Shown here one piece after another: positions 15,582 to 24,642 of a stretch of 64,000 nt of DNA. The notes under the pieces were generated by a model. The model did not search any database. It had not been told where the DNA came from and saw only the letters and a program-made list of their open reading frames with translations. Every line of letters begins with the position of its first letter. Position 1 is the stretch's first letter. Source of the stretch: an uncultured Lachnospiraceae bacterium (GTDB taxonomy: Bacteria > Bacillota > Clostridia > Lachnospirales > Lachnospiraceae); NCBI GenBank assembly GCA_900316665.1, contig ONDV01000003.1, positions 1 through 64,000 on the forward strand, written 5' to 3'. The position numbers and the translations under genes are program-made.

Positions 15582-16070
15582 TCAAATCCTCTTTTTATTA
15601 TATTTTTCCTGCACCAGAGGTACGACAGACGGGGGAACAAAAGCTGAGATGTCTCCTCCATATGATGCAAACTCCCGAACCACTGTTGAGCTCAAGTATG
15701 AATAATGAAGATCAGTAGTAAGAAATACCGTCTCGATATTGGAATTCTCAACCTTATTCGTCTGGGCCATTTGCAATTCATACTCAAAGTCAGTAACAGC
15801 TCTGAGTCCTCTTATAATTGCGCTTGCCCCGACCTCATCAGCAAAATTCACAAGAAGTCCGTCATATGATCTGACACTCACGTTTGGTATTTCCTTTACA
15901 AGGTCTCTTATCATACTAACACGTTCATCAGGTGAAAACAATGAAATTTTAGCGCTGTTTGACAGAACTCCGATCACAAGGCTGTCAAACAGGGCGGCTG
16001 ATCTTTTTATTATATCAAGATGACCGTATGTAACCGGATCAAAGCTGCCGGGATAAATTGCGATCTTCAT
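15582..16070 (-). CDS. coaD: Phosphopantetheine adenylyltransferase
   Basis: Transfers AMP to 4'-phosphopantetheine, the penultimate step of coenzyme A synthesis. The 162-aa protein has the full family set: [14 protein letters not shown] (T/HxGH), the IRGLR loop, and the C-terminal [11 protein letters not shown]. It is in the common rsmD-coaD pair, 3 bases downstream of rsmD. Confidence 0.98.
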   Translation of the reverse strand: MKIAIYPGSFDPVTYGHLDIIKRSAALFDSLVIGVLSNSAKISLFSPDERVSMIRDLVKEIPNVSVRSYDGLLVNFADEVGASAIIRGLRAVTDFEYELQMAQTNKVENSNIETVFLTTDLHYSYLSSTVVREFASYGGDISAFVPPSVVPLVQEKYNKKRI

Positions 16071-16073
16071 AAA

Positions 16074-16625
16074 TTATACCTCTTTTCTTATGAAGAGATG
16101 CTTGTTGGTCTTGTAATCTTTAACTCTGAAACATGAAAAGCCATGAGCTTTCAAAAAACCTGTATCCAGCATTACATCAGCTTCCAGAATAATAAGAGTG
16201 CTATTATCACATGCAGCCGAATTCCGGAGAGAAAAAAATATCGAATCCTCTAATTTTTCATGATAAGGAGGATCAATAAAGATAATGTCGAACTTCTGCC
16301 CTGAATAGGTATTCAGAAATTCGCTCACTTTCTCTTTTCTGACCTCGCTTTTATCAATAAGACCTGTGCTTTTAAGATTCGCATTTATAGTGCTTACAGC
16401 ATCATTATCATTATCAACAAATACCGCTCTCCTGCTGCCTCTGCTCAGGGCCTCAATTCCCATCTGCCCGCTTCCGGCAAAAAGATCGAGGAAATAAGAG
16501 TCGTTAAGATAAGGCATAAGGATATTAAATAATGTCTCTTTTATTCTGTCTGTGGTCGGCCTCGTCTTCATTCCGGACGGTGCCTTCAGAGGAAGACTTT
16601 TCTTATCGCCGGATATTACCCGCAT
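16074..16625 (-). CDS. rsmD: 16S rRNA (guanine-966-N2)-methyltransferase RsmD
   Basis: Methylates G966 of 16S rRNA using SAM. The 183-aa protein contains the TRPTTDRIKETLFN start block, the SAM motif FLDLFAGSGQMGIEALSRG and the catalytic DPPY (IIFIDPPYHE). Overlaps pgsA by one base. Confidence 0.95.
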   Translation of the reverse strand: MRVISGDKKSLPLKAPSGMKTRPTTDRIKETLFNILMPYLNDSYFLDLFAGSGQMGIEALSRGSRRAVFVDNDNDAVSTINANLKSTGLIDKSEVRKEKVSEFLNTYSGQKFDIIFIDPPYHEKLEDSIFFSLRNSAACDNSTLIILEADVMLDTGFLKAHGFSCFRVKDYKTNKHLFIRKEV

Positions 16626-17176
16626 TATTTCTGCTCCTTAAGCACGCCCCTGTTCTTCCAGAGATAGTCGATAAGAGAGACAACTGTAAGAACCACTGAG
16701 ACATAAATCATCACCTGACCGAATATATAGGCACCGGAATTATCTTTGATCGTTCCGGTGAAAATCAGATAAATGATCATAAGCATCTGGGATACGGTCT
16801 TGGCTTTGCCCCAGTATGATGCCGCGATCACGATTCCATTGTCACTTGCAATGAGTCTGAAACCTGAGATTATAAATTCTCTTGAGATGATGACTATCAC
16901 AACCCAGGCGCTGAGCTGACCGACGCTCAAAAGACAGATAAGGGCGGAACAAACTAAAAGCTTATCGGCAAGAGGATCCATAAATTTACCGAAATCCGTT
17001 ATTAGATTGTATTTTCGCGCGATCTTTCCATCCAGCATATCTGTAAATGATGCCGCTATAAAGATAATGTCGGCAGCGATCCTCATGGAGAAACTGTCAG
17101 GATTCAAAAGCATGCATACAACAAAAAAAGGTATCATGATTATTCGAAGAAGTGTAAGTTTATTTGGAAGATTCAT
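16625..17176 (-). CDS. pgsA: Phosphatidylglycerophosphate synthase
   Basis: Makes phosphatidylglycerol phosphate from CDP-diacylglycerol and glycerol-3-phosphate in the membrane. The 183-aa protein shows the CDP-alcohol transferase motif: DMLDGKIAR, then GKFMDPLADK, with Asp residues in D-x2-D-G-x2-A-R-x8-G-x3-D-x3-D spacing (about 46-68). Several hydrophobic segments follow. Overlaps rimO by 4 bases. Confidence 0.96.
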   Translation of the reverse strand: MNLPNKLTLLRIIMIPFFVVCMLLNPDSFSMRIAADIIFIAASFTDMLDGKIARKYNLITDFGKFMDPLADKLLVCSALICLLSVGQLSAWVVIVIISREFIISGFRLIASDNGIVIAASYWGKAKTVSQMLMIIYLIFTGTIKDNSGAYIFGQVMIYVSVVLTVVSLIDYLWKNRGVLKEQK

Positions 17177-18480
17177 TTTAGTTCACCTTTCAGATCATAA
17201 TCAGCAGTAGAAGTAATTACTACATCTGCAAAATCTCCGCTCAAAAGCTCATGATTGCTCTTGAAAAATACCAGACTGTCAACATCAGGAGCATCTCTCA
17301 TGGTCCTTCCGACATAGCAGTTTTCTGCAGGAAGGAATCCAAGTGTCATGGTAGAAAAAGTCTTTCCTATGAGGGATCTGTTCTTCCTGAAGACGATTCC
17401 CTGCTGCAGTCTCATGATATCGCTTCGTCTCTTATCGGCAATCTCTTTCGGAACCTGATTTGGCATAGTGGAAGCGGCTGTGCCTTCTTCTCTTGAATAT
17501 GTAAAAACACCTACATGATCCAGTTTTTCGAGTTTCAAGAAATTCATGAGATTTTCATGCATTTCATCTGTTTCTCCGGGAAATCCGGAAATAAGTGTAG
17601 TCCTGATTGCTATGTCCGGAATCTTTTTCCTTATCATATCGATCTTTTCGACCAGTTCCTGCTGCCTTGTGCGTCTGCCCATAAGGGAAAGTATCCGATC
17701 GTCAGCGTGCTGGATCGGCATATCTATATAGTGACATACCTTCTCACATTCAGCCATGGCATTGATGAGATTTTCTGTTATTTCCTCAGGATATGCGTAC
17801 ATGAGCCTTATCCATCTGATACCGGGAATCTCATTAAGTCTTCTTAATAATTCCGGAAGCATTTTTCTGCCATAAATATCCGTACCGTAAAGGGTAGTCT
17901 CCTGAGCGACAAGAATAAGTTCCTTTACCCCTGACTGAGCCAGAGATCTCGCTTCAGACAAAAGCTCTTCCATTGGATACGACCTGTAATGACCTCTGAG
18001 GGAAGGAATAATACAGTAGGAACAATTCTTATCACAGCCATCCGCTATCTTCAGAAAATCATAGAAACCTCCGGTCACATTTACACGACCGTTCTTCGCG
18101 GCAGACGCGCCCTTCTTTGGTTTCTCTATTCCCGATACGGTAAATACAGCATCGGCAATTTCGTCGTAATCATTTGCAGAAACGATCATATCGACTTCGG
18201 GAAGATCTTTTTTAATGTCTTCCTTATAGCGGCTGCTCATGCAGCCAGTTACAATTATTCCCTTAAGGTGACCGGCCTTTTTATACTGAGCCACGGAAAG
18301 AATGGTATCGATAGATTCCTGAAGAGCTGATTCTATGAAACAGCATGTATTTATTATTACGACATCGGCGTCGCTTTCATCATCTGTTATTTCGATTCCA
18401 GCCTTGCCGAGTGTATAAAGCATATGTTCGGAATCAGACAGATTCTTATCACAGCCCAGAGAAATAAATGCAGTCTTCAT
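17173..18480 (-). CDS. rimO: Ribosomal protein S12 methylthiotransferase RimO
   Basis: A radical-SAM enzyme that adds a methylthio group to an Asp of ribosomal protein S12. The 435-aa protein has an N-terminal UPF0004 domain with three Fe-S cysteines (Cys10, one in NTCCF, one in GCMSS), then the radical SAM CDKNCSYC motif (about 149-156), and a TRAM-like C-terminal part. The start TAFISLGCDKNLSDSE separates it from MiaB, which is also present at 36516-37952. Confidence 0.95.
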   Translation of the reverse strand: MKTAFISLGCDKNLSDSEHMLYTLGKAGIEITDDESDADVVIINTCCFIESALQESIDTILSVAQYKKAGHLKGIIVTGCMSSRYKEDIKKDLPEVDMIVSANDYDEIADAVFTVSGIEKPKKGASAAKNGRVNVTGGFYDFLKIADGCDKNCSYCIIPSLRGHYRSYPMEELLSEARSLAQSGVKELILVAQETTLYGTDIYGRKMLPELLRRLNEIPGIRWIRLMYAYPEEITENLINAMAECEKVCHYIDMPIQHADDRILSLMGRRTRQQELVEKIDMIRKKIPDIAIRTTLISGFPGETDEMHENLMNFLKLEKLDHVGVFTYSREEGTAASTMPNQVPKEIADKRRSDIMRLQQGIVFRKNRSLIGKTFSTMTLGFLPAENCYVGRTMRDAPDVDSLVFFKSNHELLSGDFADVVITSTADYDLKGELK

Positions 18481-18833
18481 TCAGGCTGGCTCTCGCTGTC
18501 TCCCTGGTCAGTATCTTCCAGAGTGAGATCATCATCGACAATGACATCCTCGTCAGAGAGGCTTTCCTCTTCCGCGATCTGTTCTTCAGCGCTCTTAGAA
18601 CCTTCCGGGAGAATTGTCAGTTTGCCTGTATAAAGCTCCTGCACTGCGATCGAAAGGGGCTTTGTAGCGTCATCAGACGGTTCTACAAGCGGCTCAGCAC
18701 CGTCTATAAGCTGACGGGCGCGCTTAGCTGTAGCACATACTATACTGTAACGTGAATTGACTACAGGTTCTTCTCCTACGTCAACCCCTTCATTAATTAC
18801 TTCCATGAGCTCCAGATAGGAAGGATGGATCAT
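18477..18833 (-). CDS. rpoZ: RNA polymerase omega subunit
   Basis: Omega supports assembly of RNA polymerase by holding beta'. The 118-aa protein has the core NSRYSIVCATAKRARQL (about 27-43) and the KPLSIAVQELYTGKL segment. The last 40 or so residues are an acidic, Ser/Asp/Glu-rich tail not found in the short E. coli type. The gmk-rpoZ neighbourhood is standard. Confidence 0.93.
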   Translation of the reverse strand: MIHPSYLELMEVINEGVDVGEEPVVNSRYSIVCATAKRARQLIDGAEPLVEPSDDATKPLSIAVQELYTGKLTILPEGSKSAEEQIAEEESLSDEDVIVDDDLTLEDTDQGDSESQPE

Positions 18834-19471
18834 TTTGTTTCTCCTTTCGAAAATTGCGCAAGTTCTTTTTGTATTTTTCTGATAAACGAGGTGTTTCTCA
18901 AAACGCGCTCGTGTTCGCTCTCTATGAGCGAATGAACACCGGAAACAGCCTGCTCGATATCGTCATTAATAATTATATAATCATATTGCTCCATGAGGAG
19001 AGATTCTCTTGAAGCGATGGAAAGTCTCTGCATAACAACGTCTATATCTTCTGTACCGCGGCCCAGAAGGCGCTCTTTAAGAATATCGCCAGAGGGAGGC
19101 GTCACGAATAAAAGCAAAGCCTGGGGAAATATCTTTCTTATCTGAAGAGCTCCCTGGACTTCGATTTCAAGGATAACATCCTTACCTTCGTCCAAAAGCT
19201 TTTCAACATAGTCTTTCGGAGTCCCGTAATAATTCTGATTAAAAGAAGCGTATTCCAGCAGCTCATGATTTCTGATCATATCCTCGAACTGTTCCCTGGT
19301 CTTGAAAAAATATTCTCTTCCATCGACTTCACCGGGTCTCGGAGACCTGGTCGTTGCTGATATGGACAGTGCATATTCCCCGGGATAGGCAGCCAGGAGA
19401 TGCTTCATAATAGTTCCCTTGCCTGCTCCGGAAAAACCCGAAAGAACTATTACCATTCCTTTATTATCCAA
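18830..19471 (-). CDS. gmk: Guanylate kinase
   Basis: Phosphorylates GMP to GDP. The 213-aa protein shows the P-loop SGFSGAGKGT (about 11-20), the GMP-binding TTRSPRPGEVDGREYFF and the lid region. The start is probably TTG 19471, which has GAGGAG 8 bases upstream; the next ATG (19456) has a poorly spaced AAAGG. It overlaps remA by 8 bases and rpoZ by 4. Confidence 0.96.
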   Translation of the reverse strand: MDNKGMVIVLSGFSGAGKGTIMKHLLAAYPGEYALSISATTRSPRPGEVDGREYFFKTREQFEDMIRNHELLEYASFNQNYYGTPKDYVEKLLDEGKDVILEIEVQGALQIRKIFPQALLLFVTPPSGDILKERLLGRGTEDIDVVMQRLSIASRESLLMEQYDYIIINDDIEQAVSGVHSLIESEHERVLRNTSFIRKIQKELAQFSKGETK

Positions 19472-19739
19472 TGTTATTCTCCTCTTCTGATGTAAGAATC
19501 CTGTTTTTACCCATGCATCTTGACGATATAGTCTCCGGGTTCAGCGCAGAAACGACAGCCATACCGTTCTCTAATATCAATATTGCTCTTATCTTGCGTC
19601 CCTGAGTAGCATTAATAAGCATATTATTATTACGCGCTTCCTGGACAAGTCTTTTGGAAGGAGCGGAATCAGGCGTCACAATGGCGCACAGTTTCTCGCT
19701 GTCTATCATGTTGCCGAAGCCTATGTTTACTAGTCTCAT
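19464..19739 (-). CDS. remA: RemA-type regulator (DUF370)
   Basis: RemA is a DNA-binding activator of biofilm-matrix genes in Bacillus; the family is widespread in Clostridia, where its targets are less known. The 91-aa protein shows LVNIGFGNMI, the APSKRLVQEAR helix and INATQGRKIRAILIL. The order yicC-remA-gmk-rpoZ is conserved in Firmicutes. Confidence 0.93.
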   Translation of the reverse strand: MRLVNIGFGNMIDSEKLCAIVTPDSAPSKRLVQEARNNNMLINATQGRKIRAILILENGMAVVSALNPETISSRCMGKNRILTSEEENNIG

Positions 19740-19740
19740 T

Positions 19741-20616
19741 TTATTCTATATTCTGTATCTGTTCTCGTATTTTCTCAATAGTCGTCTTGATTCTTATGCC
19801 AAGATCGGCTGTTCTTACGTCTGAAGACTTTGAAAGTATGGTGTTTGCCTCTCTGTTCAGCTCCTGAGAGAGAAAATCAAGCTTTCTTCCTACAGGTTCG
19901 TCGATTGAAAAGCATTGTCTCAATGCGCTGACATGACTTTTAAGCCTGGTAAGTTCCTCATCTATGCAGATCTTATCCGCATAGATCGTAACCTCTTCAG
20001 CAATTCTGTTTTCATCAGGAATTGTATCAATAACCTGTCTTACTTTTTCAGTAAGGTCAGCCTTATATTTTTCAATTATATCAGGCGCTATGGTCTCGAC
20101 ATATTCCACATCGGAAGAAAGTAGATCGACCTTAGTCAGAAGATCATCGCGAAGTCTCGCGCCTTCGTTCTCTCTCTGCCTTATAAGCTGATCAAGAGCC
20201 TCGTCAAGAGCCGGTTTCAGCATCTCCCAGAGAGAATCTGTCTCATCCGAATTTTCTGTTTCAGAAACAAAACCGGGAATTTTCAAAATTTCCAGAGCGT
20301 TTATTCCGGATTCGATATTGAATTTTTCTGAGATTTCTCGGGCAGCATTTACATAGAAACCGGCTTTTGACATATCAAATGAAAGATCGCAATCATGCTC
20401 TCCGATCCATTCATCCGAAATGACCACATCTACCTTGCCTCTTGAGATCCGGCTGGATAAAAGCTCTCTTATTTTCGAATCAAGCGGATAAAATTCACGC
20501 GGTATCTTTGTCTGCAGTTCTAAATATCTGTGATTTACTGAACGTATTTCTGCAGTGATTTTCCTTGTGCCATAGCTTTTTATCCCGCGACCGTATCCGG
20601 TCATACTTCTGACCAC
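19741..20616 (-). CDS. yicC: YicC-family endoribonuclease
   Basis: YicC proteins are endoribonucleases. The 291-aa protein begins VVRSMTGYGRG and ends in the conserved region (GRKLDFLSQELNREANTILSKS). I chose GTG 20616, which has AAAGGA 10 bases upstream, over an in-frame ATG at 20658 that would place its extra 14 residues in the leader. It is first in a nine-gene operon behind a strong promoter. Confidence 0.93.
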   Translation of the reverse strand: MVRSMTGYGRGIKSYGTRKITAEIRSVNHRYLELQTKIPREFYPLDSKIRELLSSRISRGKVDVVISDEWIGEHDCDLSFDMSKAGFYVNAAREISEKFNIESGINALEILKIPGFVSETENSDETDSLWEMLKPALDEALDQLIRQRENEGARLRDDLLTKVDLLSSDVEYVETIAPDIIEKYKADLTEKVRQVIDTIPDENRIAEEVTIYADKICIDEELTRLKSHVSALRQCFSIDEPVGRKLDFLSQELNREANTILSKSSDVRTADLGIRIKTTIEKIREQIQNIE

Positions 20617-20669
20617 TATGAAATGTCCTTTCAAAAAAGATGCGCCTTTATTTATCAATAATCCTAGAT

Positions 20670-20698
20670 ATTATAAGATTTATTGGCTCATACGTCAA
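20670..20698 (-). promoter_or_regulatory. Predicted promoter of the yicC-coaD operon
   Basis: TTGACG (20693-20698), a 17-base spacer and a perfect TATAAT (20670-20675) on the minus strand. It drives about 5.8 kb ending at the terminator near 14790. Confidence 0.8.
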
Positions 20699-20741
20699 AT
20701 GCACAGAATTTTTATGTAATAAGTGCGAGCAAACAAAAATA

Positions 20742-20750
20742 TGGTATCAT
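20742..20750 (+). promoter_or_regulatory. Extended -10 promoter of rqcH
   Basis: TGG-TATCAT is an extended -10 (TGn plus TATAAT-like). No convincing -35 lies 17 bases upstream. Transcription would start near 20757, just before a hairpin. Confidence 0.45.
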
Positions 20751-20758
20751 AAACGAGT

Positions 20759-20812
20759 GGCAAAAGTATCTTTTGCCGTTCATTTATGATTATTTTTGGT
20801 GGCAGTTGCCAC
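20759..20812 (+). promoter_or_regulatory. Two hairpins in the rqcH leader
   Basis: A perfect 8-bp stem GGCAAAAG-TAT-CTTTTGCC (20759-20777) lies at the predicted 5' end of the transcript. A second perfect 6-bp stem, GTGGCA-GT-TGCCAC, is at 20799-20812. Neither is followed by a T-run, so they are not terminators. They could protect the 5' end of the mRNA or bind a protein. Confidence 0.5.
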
Positions 20813-20846
20813 TGTAATTCATATATTTAGAAACGGATGGACAATA

Positions 20847-22586
20847 ATGGCATTTGATGGCATGACTGTACACTCGCTCTCTCTTGAACTTAATTCAAGT
20901 CTCAGCGGGATGCGTATTTCCCGAATAGCGCAGCCGGGTAAAGATCAGATCATATTTACAATAAAATTAATGAGGGGTCAGGCTCGGCTTCTTTTGTCAG
21001 CCTCCCCCTCTCTTCCTCTGATCTATATAACAGAAGATAATAAGAAATCCCCGGACAAGGCGCCGAATTTCTGTATGCTGCTCAGAAAATATATATCAAA
21101 CGGCAAGATCATCTCTATTACCCAGCCGGGTGCCGAGCGTGTTATAGACATACTGATCTCCCACATGGACGAGATGGGTGATATGAATGAATACCATCTC
21201 TATACCGAGATAATGGGCAAATATTCTAACATTATTCTTACCGACAGGGACAAGTGCATTATAGACGCCATAAGAAGAGTAACGCCAGACATGAGTTCCG
21301 TCAGGACCGTGCTGCCGGGAGGTAAATATTTTATACCGAAGCAGGAGGGACGGCTTGATCCTTTTTCTGTAAATAAAAACGATTTTCTTGAATTATTAAA
21401 TGACTCCGAACCTCTTGCAAGATGCCTTTCGGGAAAACTTACCGGTATCTCAACTATCCTGGCAAGGGAAATCTGCTGCCGGGCATCAGTTGATCCGGAT
21501 ATGCCTTGTGACGAAGTTTCCAGAGATAAGGTATTTTCATGTTTTGATCATATAAGGAAAAGTATTCTTAGTAATAACATTTCTCCGGTTATAATATGGA
21601 ATGATGCAAATCATGCACCGGTAGAGTACGCTCCGGTCAGATTATCCATGTATGGTAAGGGTTATTCTGTAGAAGAAAAGTCTTCTGTATCTTCCATGCT
21701 ATACTCTTTCTATGCCATGCGGGAAATACGTGATTCCGTCCGGCAGAGATCACAGGATCTGAAAAAAACGCTTAGTGTCCTCATTTCCAGAAATGAAAAA
21801 AAGCGCCTGATTCAGGAAAAGCAGCTTATGGGCACGGAGAAGATGGATATGATAAAAAAGTACGGTGAACTTCTTCTGGCCTATCAGGCTTCGATTCCAT
21901 CAGGAGATCATGCAGATGTATATGATTATTATGAGAACAAAAATATAAAGATCCCTATGGATAAAACCATGAGTGTCATAGAAAATTCCAACAGGTATTT
22001 CCGGAGATATGCAAAGCTGAAGCGGACGCGCGAAGAAACTACAATTTATCTGAAAGAGACTGAAGAAAATCTCCTTCATATGAAGTCTATAATGGCATCA
22101 CTTGATACAGCTGAAAATTCTAATGATCTTGATGAGATCCGTGAAGAGATGGCGGAATGCGGATATATAAAAAAGCATTCTTCATCAAAGAAAAAAAAGA
22201 TTTGTAAAAGCATGCCTCTCCACTATGTGACTGACGGGGGTTATGACATATATATAGGCAAGAATAATTTTCAGAATGATGAACTTACCTTTCATATGGC
22301 AAAGGGCGACGATATATGGTTCCACGCAAAGGAGATGCCGGGAAGTCATGTGATCCTTATCACAAAGGGAGAAGAAATTCCTGACAGTGAATATGAGACC
22401 GCAGCTTGTCTTGCGGCTTATTATTCTACCGGCAGGCAGTCAAAAAAGACTGAGGTTGATTATGTAAAAGACAGATTTGTAAAGAAACCCAACGGGGCGA
22501 AGCCCGGATATGTCATATATCACACCAACTATTCAATGACTGTGCCACCTATGATACCTGACAATGTCAGGATAAAAAAGGACTGA
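20847..22586 (+). CDS. rqcH: Rqc2 homologue RqcH (NFACT protein)
   Basis: RqcH binds stalled 50S subunits carrying nascent chains and adds C-terminal alanine tails that mark them for degradation. It was formerly called fibronectin-binding protein. The protein has 579 aa from ATG 20847. It starts MAFDGMTVHSL, has the NFACT-N domain (about 1-260), a helical coiled-coil middle (about 280-430) and the NFACT-R domain near the end (GKNNFQNDELTFH, DIWFHAKEMPGSHV). ATG 20847 is chosen over an earlier in-frame ATG at 20796, because the family starts at MAFDG and a GGATGG lies just before. It abuts recG tail to tail with no gap. Confidence 0.95.
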   Translation: MAFDGMTVHSLSLELNSSLSGMRISRIAQPGKDQIIFTIKLMRGQARLLLSASPSLPLIYITEDNKKSPDKAPNFCMLLRKYISNGKIISITQPGAERVIDILISHMDEMGDMNEYHLYTEIMGKYSNIILTDRDKCIIDAIRRVTPDMSSVRTVLPGGKYFIPKQEGRLDPFSVNKNDFLELLNDSEPLARCLSGKLTGISTILAREICCRASVDPDMPCDEVSRDKVFSCFDHIRKSILSNNISPVIIWNDANHAPVEYAPVRLSMYGKGYSVEEKSSVSSMLYSFYAMREIRDSVRQRSQDLKKTLSVLISRNEKKRLIQEKQLMGTEKMDMIKKYGELLLAYQASIPSGDHADVYDYYENKNIKIPMDKTMSVIENSNRYFRRYAKLKRTREETTIYLKETEENLLHMKSIMASLDTAENSNDLDEIREEMAECGYIKKHSSSKKKKICKSMPLHYVTDGGYDIYIGKNNFQNDELTFHMAKGDDIWFHAKEMPGSHVILITKGEEIPDSEYETAACLAAYYSTGRQSKKTEVDYVKDRFVKKPNGAKPGYVIYHTNYSMTVPPMIPDNVRIKKD

Positions 22587-24641
22587 TCAAAGATTGGTGT
22601 AGATGAGCCGGTCTTTTGACTCGCAAATTTTTCTTAAATATTTATTCTCATCTTTACAAAGCATAGGATCATCTTTAATAATATTTGCCGCGTCATCTGC
22701 TGCTTCTTTGAGAAGCTCTGGGTTTCTCATGGAATCCGCTATGAAAAATCCTGCTTCTCCGCTCTGTCTTGTTCCATTTATATCTCCGGGACCGCGAAGG
22801 ATAAGGTCTTTTTCCGCCACTTCAAATCCGTCCCGTGATTCCTGAAGAGCCGAGAGTCTCTTCGACGCATTTTGATTTTTTCCATTGGATGAATCCATAA
22901 GTATGCAAAAGCTCTGCTGATCTCCGCGGCCGACCCGGCCTCTCAGCTGATGGAGCTGGGTCAGACCAAATCTGTCAGCGTTTTCTATTAAAATCACGGT
23001 TGCGTTTGCCACATCAACACCTACCTCAACGACAGTTGTGGAGATAAGCACATCTATTTCATGTTCCTTAAACTTCTTCATAATGTCATTTTTCTTATCA
23101 AGAGACATCCTGCCGTGAAGCATGCCGGATTTTATCTCAGGAAAATTCTTCTGATATAGATCCATGTAATCCGTTACGTTTTCACCGTCCATCGTCTCAG
23201 ATTCTTCTATAAACGGGCATATAATGTAAGCCTGATGACCTTTGGCAACCTCATTGCTTATGAATTTCCAGGCCTTGTTCCTTTCAGACGATTTCAAGAT
23301 CGCAGTAAGTATTTTCTTTCTGGACTTAGGCACATCCCTTATTTCAGAAACATTCATTCCCTTATATAAGATAAGAGAAAGGGTTCTTGGAATAGGTGTT
23401 GCTGACATAATGACAGAAAAAGGAAATTCACCCTTCTCCATCAGCACTGCCCTCTGCCGTACTCCAAATCTGTGCTGCTCATCAGTTATCACAAGGCAAA
23501 GATTATGATATGTTACATTGTCAGAGATAAGAGCATGAGTCCCAATAATAAAATCTGCCTCACCGCTTTTTATTTTATTAAGAGCATCTTTCCTGTCAGA
23601 CTGCTTCATGCCGCCTTTCAGGCAAACTGCCCTGAAAGGAAGGTTATTTTCACTTATCAGTTTGATCATCTTCTCAAAATGCTGATCGCATAATACTTCA
23701 GTCGGCGCCATAAGAGCAGACTGATAATGATTCTCGGCAGCATAGATCATTGAAAGAAATGCCACGGCCGTCTTTCCGGATCCAACATCACCCTGGATAA
23801 GTCTCTCTGTAACAAAGAGTCCGTTCATATCCTCTATTATGTCCGAAAGTGCTTTTTTCTGTCCGCCGGTGAGTTCGAAAGGAAGAGAACCTGTCACGGA
23901 GCGTAAACAGGAATCATTCTTGAATAAAAATTTGTTTCTTACATCTTTATTTTCAGATCGCTGAAGCTCTTCTGTAAGGAAATATATCAAAAACTCCTGA
24001 TATGAAAAACGTCTTACGGAATTTTCTATATCAATATCACTGTCAGGCTTATGAATATTTATAAGCGAACGGTTTATATCCGGAAGCTGATTTTTATTGA
24101 GAAGATATCCGGGAATGGGATCTTTAAGCGGAAGGCAGATGGAAAGCGCACCATCTACAGCCTTTGATACAGTATTATTTGAAAGGCCTTTTGTAAGATG
24201 ATAGACAGGTGCCGGTCTTTTTGTCATTGTATAATATTTTTCCGTATCAAAAAGAGACGGCTGCTCAAACCTTAAATGTCCTGAATGATTTGAAACCATG
24301 CCATATACGACATATTTATTATATAATTTGATACTCTTTTCGATATAAGGCATCCTGTACCATATTACTTCGATCTCATCACCGCTTTCAGAATACAGTC
24401 TGTCTGTAGTAATAGTAAGACCCCTGAAACGCCTGGTAACAGGTCTCCTCTCAAAAGATCCTGTTACGGCACAGTATTCTCCCTCATCTTCCGGATGATC
24501 TTTTGGAAGAGGATATTTCTTATATGTTCTTGGAAAAAACAGGAGCATGTCCAGAAGAGAACATACTCCAAGAGATTTAAAATAAGCTTCTGTCTTCGGT
24601 CCAATACCTGAAATGACAGTAAGCGGATCGGATTCACGCAT
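22587..24641 (-). CDS. recG: ATP-dependent DNA helicase RecG
   Basis: RecG reverses stalled replication forks and moves branched DNA. The 684-aa protein has an OB-fold wedge domain (about 40-150), Walker A GDVGSGKTA (about 284-292), the DEQHR box (ITDEQHRFG), SATPIPRT, and the C-terminal helicase block (HQLRGRVGRG). Overlap with its neighbour is nil; fakA-like lies 1 base upstream. The stop codon directly touches that of rqcH. Confidence 0.97.
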   Translation of the reverse strand: MRESDPLTVISGIGPKTEAYFKSLGVCSLLDMLLFFPRTYKKYPLPKDHPEDEGEYCAVTGSFERRPVTRRFRGLTITTDRLYSESGDEIEVIWYRMPYIEKSIKLYNKYVVYGMVSNHSGHLRFEQPSLFDTEKYYTMTKRPAPVYHLTKGLSNNTVSKAVDGALSICLPLKDPIPGYLLNKNQLPDINRSLINIHKPDSDIDIENSVRRFSYQEFLIYFLTEELQRSENKDVRNKFLFKNDSCLRSVTGSLPFELTGGQKKALSDIIEDMNGLFVTERLIQGDVGSGKTAVAFLSMIYAAENHYQSALMAPTEVLCDQHFEKMIKLISENNLPFRAVCLKGGMKQSDRKDALNKIKSGEADFIIGTHALISDNVTYHNLCLVITDEQHRFGVRQRAVLMEKGEFPFSVIMSATPIPRTLSLILYKGMNVSEIRDVPKSRKKILTAILKSSERNKAWKFISNEVAKGHQAYIICPFIEESETMDGENVTDYMDLYQKNFPEIKSGMLHGRMSLDKKNDIMKKFKEHEIDVLISTTVVEVGVDVANATVILIENADRFGLTQLHQLRGRVGRGDQQSFCILMDSSNGKNQNASKRLSALQESRDGFEVAEKDLILRGPGDINGTRQSGEAGFFIADSMRNPELLKEAADDAANIIKDDPMLCKDENKYLRKICESKDRLIYTNL

Positions 24642-24642
24642 C

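Noticed and set aside
15172-15705. 177-aa plus-strand ORF across the coiled-coil gene and coaD
   Set aside because: Antisense shadow of two coherent genes.
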